Source: Aldehydirespirator sp965221215 (lineage in GTDB: Bacteria; Actinomycetota; Acidimicrobiia; Acidimicrobiales; Aldehydirespiratoraceae). Taken from it: a DNA stretch of 64,000 nt. The position numbers were made by a program, and so were the translations under genes. Under the pieces are notes generated by a model. That model searched no databases. It saw nothing but the letters and a program-made list of their open reading frames with translations, and had not been told where the DNA came from. Shown one piece after another: positions 33,700 to 42,874 of this stretch; the first letter of the stretch is position 1; every line of letters starts with the position of its first letter. The stretch lies in assembly GCA_965221215.1 (NCBI GenBank), contig OZ244872.1, positions 1,860,001-1,924,000 on the forward strand, read 5' to 3'.

Positions 33700-34092
33700 A
33701 TGCGGTCCCCCAAGAGGCGACGGCCTAGGAGGCGTGAGAGGTTCGTGCCGCCGGGAACTGATCTTGCAGCAATAGCTTCTCGCGTCAAGTACGTCGGGAG
33801 TCCCGAGCACAAGGATGCGGTCACGCAGTCGGGTGTGCCACGTCCGCGCGGCGATGCCTCCATCTGCCCCCGCGAGTACAAGGATTTTCAGCTTGCGACG
33901 AGCTGGCTGCGCTCCGCCATCCGTGATGGTTCGACCGGTGGACTGTGGGAGGGCGGCTTTCCGCGCTACGCGTGGCACAAGGAGGCAGCAACCGTGTTCG
34001 AGGCACGGCTCGTGAACCGCGGCGACGGTTCATACAAGGGGTACCCCCTCCACGACGATGAGTGGCCTCCACACATGGTGGACTCGCGATGA
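33700..34092 (+). CDS. Small basic hypothetical protein, partner of the ImmA/IrrE-like gene
   Basis: 130 residues with a very basic N-terminus (MRSPKRRRPRRRER), then a mixed region (SICPREYKDFQLATSWLRSA; GGLWEGGFPRYAWHKEA). I do not recognise the family. Its TGA overlaps the ATG of the next gene (ATGA), so the two are translationally coupled like a toxin-antitoxin pair. It follows an integrase remnant. Either nucleic-acid binding by the basic tail or a toxin role is possible; both are inference. Confidence 0.7.
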   Translation: MRSPKRRRPRRRERFVPPGTDLAAIASRVKYVGSPEHKDAVTQSGVPRPRGDASICPREYKDFQLATSWLRSAIRDGSTGGLWEGGFPRYAWHKEAATVFEARLVNRGDGSYKGYPLHDDEWPPHMVDSR

Positions 34093-35390
34093 CTGGTCTC
34101 GAGTTCATTTCGGACTGGCAGGACGGGGAGGGACTGCGGGGAGCCGAGTTGGCCGCAACTTTCGCGTCGCTGAGAATTGACGTACGGGGCCGGCCTCTGA
34201 CGCAGGTCCTCGACCATCGGGCGCGCACTGTGCGGGACCACATCTTCGTTCCGCTCTATCCCATTGCTGAGTGGCTGGCCTCCAACTGGTGGTTCCTCGT
34301 GCACGAGCACGAGAACCGAGTCAAGCGAGAGGATCCGGCCTTCCGCCACCGGCACTCGTTGGGTGCGAGCACCGACGGCTATGCCCTCCCGAACCTGACG
34401 ATCATCGCATCAGGCGGGAGGACCAGCCTCACATGGGGTGACCAAGGGCCCGGATGGGCCGCTGTTCGGTTCCTGGACCGAGGATCGGCGGCAGTCGAGC
34501 GGGACCAGTTCATGCAAGGGTGCACCGAGTTCATCGACAGAGTGATTCGAAGGCTCGTCTCGCACGACATCTCCTCGACGTTCCTGCAAGAGGAATGGGA
34601 TGCAGTTCAGAACGCGGACGAAGACGAGCATGCATTCTGCGAGATGTCAGCCGGGCTGGGCTGGGATCCCTACGATCTGGACGACACCATGAGAGGGCAG
34701 GTGGTAGAACTCGCCGAACGCTTGGGCGAGTTGCGCAGCGAAGCCGTCGCCGTCATCGACTCGGTCACACCCTCACGAGACTGTTCGGCCCTGCTGGCCG
34801 CTATCGAGGCCGCGAAGCCGAACGAGCTCCCGCTGCCGCGTTTCAAGCCTGTCACGCGAGGCGCTGGGTTCCAGCAGCGGCCCCCGTGGGACGTTGGCTA
34901 CGCACTCGCCCGAAGGGCGCGGAGCGAGTTCGGGCTCGACGGCCAGCCGATTGCCAGCACAGAGTCGCTGGCCCACGCGCTGGGACAGGACCTCGGAGCG
35001 CTGAGGCGAGCAACCAGGCCCCTCGAACTCTTGAGTCCTCTGGAACTCGTGGACGGCGTAGTGACGCAGGGGGCTTCGGGCGATGTGGCGCTCGGCTTGA
35101 GGGAACGGGGAGAAGCCAGCATGCGCTTCCTTCTCTGCCGGGCGCTGGGCGAGGCGTTCTACTCTCGCAGAGATGCGCTCCTGACCAAGGGAGCGACCGC
35201 GCGACAAAGGCTCAACCGAGCATTCGCGGCCGAGTTCCTCGCCCCGTCTGCGAGTCTCGCGAAGCGGATCGCGCATCCGACTGTGGACGGGGAGCAGGTA
35301 GACGACCTAGCCGAGGAGTTCGGCGTGTCGACGCGGGTGATCCAACACCAACTCGAAAACCACCGGATTGCAGAATTCGCCCACAACTGA
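34089..35390 (+). CDS. ImmA/IrrE-like protein with lost metallopeptidase motif
   Basis: 433 residues from the overlapping ATG at 34089. The N-terminal 270 residues match nothing I know (SDWQDGEGLRGAELAATF; ending CSALLAAIEAAKPNELPLPR). The C-terminus has the ImmA/IrrE arrangement: a hydrophobic helix, then RQRLNRAFAAEFLAPSASL, and a DLAEEFGVSTRVIQHQLEN tail. The expected HELGH reads RALGE (351-355), so zinc catalysis should be absent. It may act as a binding or sensing domain, or as an antitoxin-like partner of the 130-residue gene. The ImmA assignment rests on the surrounding pattern. Confidence 0.65.
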   Translation: MTGLEFISDWQDGEGLRGAELAATFASLRIDVRGRPLTQVLDHRARTVRDHIFVPLYPIAEWLASNWWFLVHEHENRVKREDPAFRHRHSLGASTDGYALPNLTIIASGGRTSLTWGDQGPGWAAVRFLDRGSAAVERDQFMQGCTEFIDRVIRRLVSHDISSTFLQEEWDAVQNADEDEHAFCEMSAGLGWDPYDLDDTMRGQVVELAERLGELRSEAVAVIDSVTPSRDCSALLAAIEAAKPNELPLPRFKPVTRGAGFQQRPPWDVGYALARRARSEFGLDGQPIASTESLAHALGQDLGALRRATRPLELLSPLELVDGVVTQGASGDVALGLRERGEASMRFLLCRALGEAFYSRRDALLTKGATARQRLNRAFAAEFLAPSASLAKRIAHPTVDGEQVDDLAEEFGVSTRVIQHQLENHRIAEFAHN

Positions 35391-35494
35391 AGAGCCCCCT
35401 CCTTTGGCGCGCAATGATGCCATCTGGGGGTGACACTCGCTGAGGCCGGAAGGTTGAGCCTCCAAACTTGTTTAGCACCCTCGTTGTGCTCGCG

Positions 35495-36769
35495 CTAGGG
35501 GTTGGGGTGGACTTCTGCGAAACGGTTTATTCTTCGCAGTTCTGGGAACAGCATCCACCAGGCGGCTACTACCGCCAGGGTGCCGACCCCGCCGAAGATG
35601 ACGGCGCCGGCCACTCCGAGCAGCGCCCCGGCGACGCCGGACTCGAAGGCGCCGAGTTCGTTGGAGGCCCCGACGAAGGTGTACTCGACGGCCATGACCC
35701 GGCCCCGCATGTTCTCGGGGGTTGCCAGGGGCACCAGCGTGCTGCGCACGAACACGCTCACCGAGTCGGCGCCGCTCAGCGCCAGCAGCGCGATGAACGC
35801 CACCGCATACGAGCGGGTGAGGCCAAGCACGATGGTTCCCAGACCGAACACCGCCACCGCGGCCATCAGCGCCAGGCCCACCCGCTGCGCCAGGGGCCGC
35901 ACCGCCAGCACCGCCATCGTGGACAGGGCCCCGATCCCCACCGCGGCCCGCAGCCAACCCAGCCCCACCGCCCCCACGCCGAGGCGCTCCTCGGCGATGG
36001 CGGGCAGCAGCGCCACCGCTCCCCCGAACAGCACCGCGAACAGGTCGAGGGAGATGATGCCCAACACCACCCGGTTGCGCCGGATGAAGCGGAGCCCCTG
36101 AAGGGCATGGACGAGCACCGCCCGCACCCCGCCGGTGACCGCCGTGGAGCGGGCCACGCCACTGGCCGGCACCACCGCCAGCAGCGAGGCGGCAGCCAGT
36201 GCAGCGGCGGCTGCCAGCAGGTAAGGCGCGGCCACGTCGGCCACGAAGACGAAGCTGAACACGACCGGCCCCACCACGAAGCCGGCCTGCCAGCCCGACA
36301 TGCACATCGCCACCATCCGCTCGACCGCGCCGGGCGGCGCCAGGTCCACCGGCATGACCCGGCTGGCCGCGCTCAGCACCGAGCGGGCACAGCCGAAGAC
36401 CACAACCAGGGCGAAGATCGGCACCACCGACGCAGGATCCGACGCCACGTAGAAGTACAGCCCCGCCGACGCGGCCGCTTCGCCCACCAGCCCGCAGGCG
36501 TACATCACCCGCCGGTCGAATCGGTCCGACAGCACTCCGCTGAGCGGCGCCAGCAGCAGGGTGGGCACGAACTCCGCCAGCCCGAGCAGGCCGAGGTCGA
36601 GCGGCTCGCCGGTCATGTCGTACACCTGCTTGCCCAGGATCGTGATCTGGCCCACGGTCATGGCTGCGGTCAAGAAGATGACGACCGGCAGGGCCCAGAG
36701 CCGCGGGCCGATCCGACCTGACGACCCGGCGCCGCCCGCCGGTGAGTCGTCGTCCCGCATCGGCCCCAA
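35495..36769 (-). CDS. MFS transporter, EntS-like exporter family
   Basis: 424 residues with about 12 hydrophobic segments. It has the MFS loop 2-3 motif GVLSDRFDRRVM and a central basic loop (FIRRNRVVLG). The type resembles the enterobactin exporter / MFS drug-efflux group. It is a lone minus-strand gene. The start may be M5 (MRDDDSP, 36757). The substrate is unknown. The bases 35391-35494 to its right-hand neighbour hold nothing clear. Confidence 0.85.
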   Translation of the reverse strand: MGPMRDDDSPAGGAGSSGRIGPRLWALPVVIFLTAAMTVGQITILGKQVYDMTGEPLDLGLLGLAEFVPTLLLAPLSGVLSDRFDRRVMYACGLVGEAAASAGLYFYVASDPASVVPIFALVVVFGCARSVLSAASRVMPVDLAPPGAVERMVAMCMSGWQAGFVVGPVVFSFVFVADVAAPYLLAAAAALAAASLLAVVPASGVARSTAVTGGVRAVLVHALQGLRFIRRNRVVLGIISLDLFAVLFGGAVALLPAIAEERLGVGAVGLGWLRAAVGIGALSTMAVLAVRPLAQRVGLALMAAVAVFGLGTIVLGLTRSYAVAFIALLALSGADSVSVFVRSTLVPLATPENMRGRVMAVEYTFVGASNELGAFESGVAGALLGVAGAVIFGGVGTLAVVAAWWMLFPELRRINRFAEVHPNP

Positions 36770-36782
36770 CGCTACGAGGCCG

Positions 36783-36918
36783 AGAGGGCGCGCAGATAGG
36801 TGAGAGCCGATCGCGTCGCGGCGGGGTCATTCCCGCTCTTGTTCGCTGCGCTCACGGGCCACTCGGGCCACGGCCTCGCCCGTATGAGCCGGATTCGGTC
36901 ACCTATTCGCTCGGCCTC
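36783..36918 (-). repeat. Dispersed terminal-inverted-repeat element, copy B
   Basis: 136 bp, inverted relative to copy A. Both ends are present: plus-strand left AGAGGGCGCGCAGATAGGTG and right CACCTATTCGCTCGGCCTCT, which are near-perfect inverted repeats. It fills the region between the MFS start and the SKI2-like helicase start, so it forms the 5' region of both divergent genes. Confidence 0.85.
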
Positions 36919-36947
36919 TGAGCGCCCGCCTCTAGCCTGCGGGCGCA

Positions 36948-39056
36948 ATGGCCCTGCCCGCTCTTGGCAGCTTCCTGCCCGACACGCCCGGCGCCGACGA
37001 GCTGCTCGACGCCTTCATCGACTGGTCGCTGGCGGCCGGCCTCGAGCTGTACCCGCACCAGGAGGAGGCGGTGCTGCGCCTGCTGGCCGGCGAGAACGTG
37101 GTGCTGTCCACCCCCACCGGCTCGGGCAAGTCGCTGGTGGCGCTGGCCGGAGCGTTCGCCATGCTGGCCCAGCGGCGCCGCACCGTCTACACCGCACCCA
37201 TCAAGGCGCTGGTGAGCGAGAAGTTCTTCGGGCTAACCGCGGCCCTCGGCCCGGCCAATGTGGGCATGGTCACCGGCGACGCCTCCGTCAACGGCGACGC
37301 TCCGGTGGTGGCCTGCACCGCGGAGATCCTGGCCCAGCGGGCCCTGCGCTCGGGTCCCGACACCGCCGCCGACCTGGTGGTGATGGACGAGTTCCACTAC
37401 TACGGCGACCGCGACCGCGGCTGGGCCTGGCAGGTGCCGCTGCTGGAGATGCCCAACGCCCGGTTCCTGCTGATGTCGGCCACCCTGGGCGACACCGCCG
37501 GGCTGCGCCGCGACCTCACCGCCCGAACCGGGCGAGACACCGCGCTGGTGGCATCGGCCGAGCGGCCCGTCCCCCTCGACGTCGAATACCGCGAGACCCC
37601 GCTGCACGTCTCCATCGAGGAGCTGCTCTCCACCGGCCGCGCCCCCACCTACATCGTGCACTTCACCCAGCGCGAGGCCGCCGCCCGGGCCCAGAGCCTC
37701 ACCAGCCTGCGGGTGCTCGACACCGACGAGAAGGCCGCCGTCAAAGAGGCGGTGGGCGGGTTCCGCTTCGACACGCCCATCGGCAAGGATCTGCGCCGCT
37801 TCGTGCTGGCCGGCATCGGCCTCCACCACGCCGGCATGCTGCCCAAGTACCGGCTGCTGGTGGAGAAGCTGGCCCAGCAGGGCCACCTGAAGCTGATCTG
37901 CGGCACCGACACCCTCGGGGTGGGCGTGAACGTCCCCATCCGCACCGTGCTGTTCACCCAGCTCTACAAGTACGACGGCCGGCGCACCCGGGTGCTGTCG
38001 GTGCGGGACTTCCAGCAGATCGCGGGCCGGGCCGGAAGGCGGGGCTTCGACACCGTCGGCAGCGTGTGGGTGCAGGCCCCCGAGCATGCGGTGGAGAACA
38101 AGCGGGCCGAGATGCGGGCCGCGGGCGACCCCAAGAAGCTGCGCAAGCTGGTCCGCAAGAAGCCGCCCGATAGGGGCTACGCCCACTACGACGAAAAGAC
38201 CCTGGCCCGGCTGTGGGAGGGCGCCCCCGAGACGCTCGAGTCCAGCTTCGACGTGACCCACGCCATGATGCTCAACGTGCTGGACCGGCCCGGCGACGGC
38301 TGCGCGGCCATGAAGCGCCTGCTGGTCGACAACCACGAGCCCCGCCCCCGCCAGCGCCGCCACATCCGCAAGGCGGTGGGGGTGTTCCGGTCGCTGATCG
38401 ACGCCGAGATCGTGGAGGTGCTGCCCGAGCCCGACGCCTCGGGCCGCCCGGTGCGGGTGAACATCGACCTCCAGGACGAGTTCAGGCTCAACCAGCCGCT
38501 GGGGCTGTTCGCGGTGGAGGCCGTCTCGGTGTTGGACCGCGAGGCCTCCGACTACGCCCTGCAGGCGCTCAGCGTGGTGGAGTCGGTCCTGGAGGACCCG
38601 ATGGCGGTGCTGCTGGCCCAGCGGGACGCAGCCCGAGACGCGCTGATGACCCGCATGAAGGAGCAGGGCGTGGAGTACGAGGAGCGCATGGCTCGGCTGG
38701 CCGAGGTGACCTGGCCCAAGCCCGAGGCCGAGTTCATCGAGCCCGCCTTCGCCACCTTCGCCCGCCACCATCCGTGGGTGGGACATCTGCGGCCCAGCCC
38801 CAAGTCGGTCGTGCGCGACATGGTGGAGCACGCCGACACCTTCAACCAGTACGTGAGCCGCTACGGGCTGAAGCGCTCCGAGGGCCTGGTGCTGCGCTAC
38901 CTGACCGACTGCTACAAGGCGCTGGTGCAGACCGTGCCCGCGGTCGCCGTGGACGACCGTCTGGCCGAGGTGACCGACTGGCTGGGCACGCTGGTCCGCG
39001 ATGTGGACTCGAGCCTGCTCGACGAATGGGAGCGGCTGCGCACCGTGAGCGCATAG
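36948..39056 (+). CDS. SKI2-like DEAD/DEAH-box helicase with DUF3516-type C-terminus
   Basis: 702 residues. Motif I STPTGSGKS (about 55-63), motif II variant DEFHYYG, motif III MSATLGD, then helicase C motifs TDTLGVGVNVPIRTV and QQIAGRAGRRGFDTVG. The last 250 residues are helical and match the DUF3516 region found in actinobacterial RNA helicases. It probably acts in RNA turnover. It appears intact and stands alone, so it is housekeeping rather than defence. I chose the ATG that leaves MALPALGSFLP. Confidence 0.88.
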   Translation: MALPALGSFLPDTPGADELLDAFIDWSLAAGLELYPHQEEAVLRLLAGENVVLSTPTGSGKSLVALAGAFAMLAQRRRTVYTAPIKALVSEKFFGLTAALGPANVGMVTGDASVNGDAPVVACTAEILAQRALRSGPDTAADLVVMDEFHYYGDRDRGWAWQVPLLEMPNARFLLMSATLGDTAGLRRDLTARTGRDTALVASAERPVPLDVEYRETPLHVSIEELLSTGRAPTYIVHFTQREAAARAQSLTSLRVLDTDEKAAVKEAVGGFRFDTPIGKDLRRFVLAGIGLHHAGMLPKYRLLVEKLAQQGHLKLICGTDTLGVGVNVPIRTVLFTQLYKYDGRRTRVLSVRDFQQIAGRAGRRGFDTVGSVWVQAPEHAVENKRAEMRAAGDPKKLRKLVRKKPPDRGYAHYDEKTLARLWEGAPETLESSFDVTHAMMLNVLDRPGDGCAAMKRLLVDNHEPRPRQRRHIRKAVGVFRSLIDAEIVEVLPEPDASGRPVRVNIDLQDEFRLNQPLGLFAVEAVSVLDREASDYALQALSVVESVLEDPMAVLLAQRDAARDALMTRMKEQGVEYEERMARLAEVTWPKPEAEFIEPAFATFARHHPWVGHLRPSPKSVVRDMVEHADTFNQYVSRYGLKRSEGLVLRYLTDCYKALVQTVPAVAVDDRLAEVTDWLGTLVRDVDSSLLDEWERLRTVSA

Positions 39057-39126
39057 CGGCCCTCCGGGCAGGGTCGCCGCCGACGTTCTCTGAGCTATCA
39101 ACCCCGTGATGCGAGCGGGTCGCCGG

Positions 39127-39987
39127 TCACGATCCGGCGGTTGAGGGGCGGCGGGTGGCCCGGCTCACCAGCTCGACCAGGCTCGGGCAGCCCTCGATCT
39201 TGGAGAACCGGCGGTCGACGTACACCAGCGTGGCGAAGATCAACACGAACGACACCAGATAGTTGGCCACGAAGCGGATGGCCACGAACCAGCTCACCCC
39301 GGAGTTGTTGTAGAGCCAGATGTCCCACACCGACGAGCCGAGCTCGTAGAACGCGATCACCCAGGTGACGTCGCGCAGGGTGGCTGCGAAGCGTCGGTCC
39401 AGTCTCAGGGCCTCGGGGAAGTCGGGGACGAAGCGCACGGCCCACAGCGCGAAGGGCTTGCCGACCACGATCGTGGCCACCGCGGCCAGACCGATCAGGA
39501 TCTTGGTGCCGATGCCGATGCCGAAGTAGACCGCCTCCGAGCTGACCCCGAAGTCCACCAGCTCGCGCTCCACCGCCACGGCGATGCCGGCCCGGACCAC
39601 CAGGTAGGCGGTGATGATGGGCAGCCACTTGCCGATGGGCAGGCCCCGCCGCACCCGGCTGTAGGCGGCCTTGATCGACCATGCCGTGGCCGCGATCACC
39701 GCCACCTCGATGTTGTTGAGGCCGGCCACCTGGACTGCATCCAGGTTGTAGAACACCAGGAACAGCACCACCGGCATCAGCTGGTCGAGTTGGCTGCTGC
39801 GGCTGGGCGCCAGGCGCCGAGACTGCGCTATCGCCGGTTCGGCCACCGGTGGTGTCTCGGCCGGGGTCAGGGAGTGCTCGCTATCAGGGCGCTCGGTTTC
39901 GTAGGGATCGATGTCGGGGGAGCGCTCGGTGTCGGAGGGATCGATGTCGAAATGCTCCCGGTGCGCCTCGGTGGCCGGATCGTTCAC
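39127..39987 (-). CDS. Integral membrane protein, VC0807-like
   Basis: 286 residues from a GTG overlapping the previous stop (GTGA). About 65 acidic, hydrophilic N-terminal residues (DPSDTERSPDIDPYETERPD) are followed by six or so membrane helices (LMPVVLFLVFYNLDAVQVAG; ITAYLVVRAGIAVAVERE). It resembles the VC0807 family of uncharacterised membrane proteins. It is co-transcribed with the maleylpyruvate isomerase family gene. The function is unknown. Confidence 0.7.
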   Translation of the reverse strand: MNDPATEAHREHFDIDPSDTERSPDIDPYETERPDSEHSLTPAETPPVAEPAIAQSRRLAPSRSSQLDQLMPVVLFLVFYNLDAVQVAGLNNIEVAVIAATAWSIKAAYSRVRRGLPIGKWLPIITAYLVVRAGIAVAVERELVDFGVSSEAVYFGIGIGTKILIGLAAVATIVVGKPFALWAVRFVPDFPEALRLDRRFAATLRDVTWVIAFYELGSSVWDIWLYNNSGVSWFVAIRFVANYLVSFVLIFATLVYVDRRFSKIEGCPSLVELVSRATRRPSTAGS

Positions 39988-40715
39988 GGAGCGAGCGCGG
40001 CCCAGGCTCGGGCGACCTGCTCGTCGCCCATCACCGACAGCGAGGCATCGTCGAGCGGCAGACGGTTCCACATGGCCAGGAACAGCGAGCTTCCCGGCCC
40101 CCGCACCGCGGCGTCGCCCTTGGCGTGGACGCGCTCCATGACGACCTCGTCGCCGTCGGCGTGAACGATCCACTCGCCGTCGCCGTCGGTGCGGTGCACA
40201 TGCAGGCTGCCCGTCGGCAGGTCCCGGCGCTTGCGCCGCTGGGCGTTGGGCAGCACGAACTCGAAGAACTCGTCCACCCCGTCACGGCCGTGCTCGCTGT
40301 CCACCGGGGTGGTCGCGCCCACCGCGTTCTCGGCGTCCCAGCGGTGAATGCTGGTCTCGTGCAGCATCCGGCGGAAGTAGAAACCGGCATCGGGCCGGGG
40401 CGACCAGTTCCACACCGGCGTGTCGGGGTCGATGCCGGCCAGAGCGTCTACGAGCCGGTCGAGGGCGTCGGCCGCGAAGTCGACTGCCGAGTCGTCGTCG
40501 GGCACCTGGGGCATCTGCTCACGAGTCATCGGCTCGGTGGCGCGGCCGGCCACGTAGCCGCCCACCAGGGCGTACACCCATCCCATGTGCCCGGCCAAGT
40601 CCCGCAGCGTCCAGTCGCCGCAGGTGGGCACGGCCGCGCCGAGGTCGGAGCGGGCCACCTCGATCAGGCGCCGCCCGTCGAGCTCGATCTGGTTGACGGT
40701 TGCCTCAGAGTCCAT
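39984..40715 (-). CDS. Maleylpyruvate isomerase family mycothiol-dependent enzyme
   Basis: 243 residues from MDSEATVNQIELDGRRL. A DinB-like four-helix bundle is suggested by TCGDWTLRDLAGHMGWVYAL with the first metal His, and MLHETSIHRWDAENAVG with the Glu/His ligands. Family members bind a divalent metal and use mycothiol for isomerase or transferase reactions. This supports an actinobacterial host. The substrate is unknown. It overlaps the membrane-protein gene by 4 bp. Confidence 0.85.
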   Translation of the reverse strand: MDSEATVNQIELDGRRLIEVARSDLGAAVPTCGDWTLRDLAGHMGWVYALVGGYVAGRATEPMTREQMPQVPDDDSAVDFAADALDRLVDALAGIDPDTPVWNWSPRPDAGFYFRRMLHETSIHRWDAENAVGATTPVDSEHGRDGVDEFFEFVLPNAQRRKRRDLPTGSLHVHRTDGDGEWIVHADGDEVVMERVHAKGDAAVRGPGSSLFLAMWNRLPLDDASLSVMGDEQVARAWAALAP

Positions 40716-40821
40716 GGCCAACAGTCTGGCCTCCCAACCCGCTAGTGCGACACCCCCGTCCGCTCGGCCTCCCAACCTCCTGGTCGCGACACACGCGCTC
40801 GCGGTGAGGCAAGCTGGGGCG

Positions 40822-41613
40822 ATGGGTACCTATGCGATCAGCGGCTCAGCCTCGGGCATGGGCGCGGCCACCCGGTCACGGCTCGAAACCGCCGGACACC
40901 GTGTGATCGGCATCGACTTGCACGACGCAGAGGTGTGCGCCGACCTGGCAACGGCCGAGGGCCGGGCCGAAGCGGTCGACGCCGTCGTCGATGCGGCCGG
41001 TGGAGTGCTCGACGGGGCGGTGTCAGCCGCGGGGCTCGCTCCGCCCGCGGCGGCAGAGCTCATTGCCCGGGTCAACTACTTCGGGTCGGTGGCGCTGCTG
41101 GAGGGGCTGCGGCCCGCGCTGGCCGCCTCGGGCTCGGCCCAGGTGGTGCAGTTCGGATCCAACTCGTCGACCATCACGCCGAATCTGCCCGACGAGTTGG
41201 TGGCCGCCTATCTCGAGGGACGCGAGGACGACGCAGCGGCCATCGTGAGCGAAGTCGATGCGACCTTCGCCCAGATTGTCGCCTACGCAGGCGCCAAGCT
41301 GGCGATCACCCGCTGGTGCCGCGGAACCGCAGTGTCGCAGCCATGGGCGGGCAGCGGCATCCGGCTGAACGTGATCGCGCCGGGGCCGGTGGACACCCCG
41401 CTGCTGCGCCGGGTGCTGGCCGACGAGGTGTACGGCCCGATCGCGGAGTCGATTCCGATGCCGGTGGCCGAGACGCCCGACGCCGACACGCTGGCGCAGT
41501 GGGTGGAGTTCCTGCTGTCGCCGGCGGCGAGGTTCGCATGCGGCTCGGTGCTCTTCGTGGACTGCGGCATCGACGCCCTGCTCCGCGCCGACGACTGGCC
41601 CAACCCCTTCTGA
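40822..41613 (+). CDS. Short-chain dehydrogenase/reductase
   Basis: 263 residues. The cofactor loop ISGSASGMGAATRSRLE is a variant of TGxxxGxG; the YAGAKLA motif is the catalytic Y-x3-K, preceded by the catalytic Ser in QFGSNSS. The end (LSPAARFACGSVLFVDCGID) has the typical SDR C-terminal Gly-rich pattern. It is divergent from the maleylpyruvate isomerase family gene. It resembles 3-alpha-hydroxysteroid dehydrogenase-type SDRs, but the substrate is undetermined. Confidence 0.88.
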   Translation: MGTYAISGSASGMGAATRSRLETAGHRVIGIDLHDAEVCADLATAEGRAEAVDAVVDAAGGVLDGAVSAAGLAPPAAAELIARVNYFGSVALLEGLRPALAASGSAQVVQFGSNSSTITPNLPDELVAAYLEGREDDAAAIVSEVDATFAQIVAYAGAKLAITRWCRGTAVSQPWAGSGIRLNVIAPGPVDTPLLRRVLADEVYGPIAESIPMPVAETPDADTLAQWVEFLLSPAARFACGSVLFVDCGIDALLRADDWPNPF

Positions 41614-41688
41614 GCGCTCACGCCAGTGGTGGGACTCGACAGACAACCGCGCGCATCGCAAGACCGCGCCACTGCCCCCTCTGAGCGG

Positions 41689-42213
41689 TCACACCATGCG
41701 TCTGAACAGTTCGGCCGCTAGGAGGCTCAACTCGTCGGAGCAGCGGTCGAAGTCGTCCTGATCGCTGGCGGCGGGATCGACGATCTCCTCCCACGGCTCC
41801 GGTTCCAGCGTGTCCAAGCCCAAGGCTCTCACCCTTTGAGCGAGGTCTCCGACGCCGGGCGGGGCCAGATCGCGGGCCAACCGGCGCAGCGACCCGGTGA
41901 TCGGGGCTGCCTCGGGCAGATTGCGGCGGATCCAGCGCAGGTGCAGCGGTTCCATCACCACCACCAGATCGGCATCGACCGCGTGGTCGGGGCCGAACTG
42001 GCGCGACCGGTGGGCGTGATCGACGAGCCCGTGGCGGGCCAGCGCCAACCGGGTGAACACCCCCATGGGGTGGCCTTCCAGCACCAGGGTGCCCGCGCTG
42101 CGAACGTCGATGGCATCGTCGGCGTCGAGGTCCCGCAGCATCGCTGCGGCCATGGGAGACCGGGCCGCGTTGCCGGTGCACACCATGTAAACCACCGGCC
42201 GCTCCCCCATCAC
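41689..42213 (-). CDS. Low-molecular-weight protein tyrosine phosphatase
   Basis: 174 residues. The N-terminal signature VCTGNAARSPMA contains C-x5-R-S, and a later VDPAASDQDDF supplies the general-acid DP motif. Family members dephosphorylate phosphotyrosine or act as arsenate reductases. The length is near normal. Start M1 or M2 cannot be separated. It stands alone between an SDR and a small membrane protein. Confidence 0.88.
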   Translation of the reverse strand: MMGERPVVYMVCTGNAARSPMAAAMLRDLDADDAIDVRSAGTLVLEGHPMGVFTRLALARHGLVDHAHRSRQFGPDHAVDADLVVVMEPLHLRWIRRNLPEAAPITGSLRRLARDLAPPGVGDLAQRVRALGLDTLEPEPWEEIVDPAASDQDDFDRCSDELSLLAAELFRRMV

Positions 42214-42246
42214 CTGAACTCGCTCTTGCGAATGTCTCGGGAGTGG

Positions 42247-42576
42247 TCAGGCTCGGCTGTCCGCCGGTGACCGGCGCACGGCTCGAGTGATGCGCCACAT
42301 GATGAAGGCGACCGCCACGGCCACCGCCGCCAGGGTGACGAACTGGAGGGACCCGCCCCGGTCGCCGGAGTGCTGGGGGTCTGGTCCGGGATCAGGGGAA
42401 CCGATGATCCGGTCGGCACCGGAGGGAACCTCGTACACCGGCCGCAGACCGTCGCTGCTGTCAGCGGGCAGGGACTCGTCCTCGCCCTCGTGGGCAGCCG
42501 CACCAGAATGGGCGCCGAGCACGAGGGCGCCAACCACTGCCGCCAGCACTATCGCTCGGCAAGTGCGTCCCGTCAT
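42247..42576 (-). CDS. Small secreted/membrane protein
   Basis: 109 residues from MTGRTCRAIVLAAVVGALVL. A signal peptide ends near HSGAAAHEG, followed by an acidic loop and one C-terminal helix (FVTLAAVAVAVAFIMW) before a basic tail. The family is unknown; it resembles membrane-anchored small proteins with an N-out segment. The start codon abuts copy C of the dispersed repeat, so that repeat is its upstream region. A longer frame through the repeat is an artefact. Confidence 0.65.
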   Translation of the reverse strand: MTGRTCRAIVLAAVVGALVLGAHSGAAAHEGEDESLPADSSDGLRPVYEVPSGADRIIGSPDPGPDPQHSGDRGGSLQFVTLAAVAVAVAFIMWRITRAVRRSPADSRA

Positions 42577-42728
42577 GGAGGCCGAGCGAATAGGCGAGCG
42601 AGTCCGGCCCATACAGGCGAGGCCGTGGGCTGTGACGCTGGGGTTTGGGCGGCCCGTGAGCGCAGCGAACAAGAGCGGGAATGACCCTGCTTCGACGCGA
42701 CTGGCTCTCACCCCACAGCGCTCCCTCT
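42577..42728 (+). repeat. Dispersed terminal-inverted-repeat element, copy C
   Basis: About 152 bp. Left end GGAGGCCGAGCGAATAGGCG, right end ...CAGCGCTCCCTCT. Compared with copies A and B it contains an extra block with GACGCTGGGGTTTGGG, which copy E also has, defining a second subtype. Confidence 0.8.
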
Positions 42729-42846
42729 TGGCGTCGGGAGGATTGTCGGGCACGGAACTCTCCAGTGGACTCACCGACATCGGCCATGACGCTACCGCTG
42801 CCGAGGTAACGGGCAGCGTCAGAGGCCGAGCGACGGGAAGCGGCTC

Positions 42847-42871
42847 AATCCCGATAAATCTGATCGGGATT
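42847..42871. promoter_or_regulatory. Perfect inverted-repeat operator upstream of the siroheme operon
   Basis: AATCCCGAT and ATCGGGATT, perfect 9-bp arms, are separated by 7 bp (AAATCTG). The site lies immediately upstream of a good -35 box and is AT-rich against a GC-rich background. It resembles the dyads bound by Rrf2-type or other dimeric regulators of sulfur or nitrogen assimilation; the regulator is unknown. Confidence 0.6.
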
Positions 42872-42874
42872 GTG

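Noticed and set aside
33280..33978. 232-codon minus-strand frame over the integrase remnant
   Set aside because: Low-quality composition, no motif, and it overlaps two better supported features.
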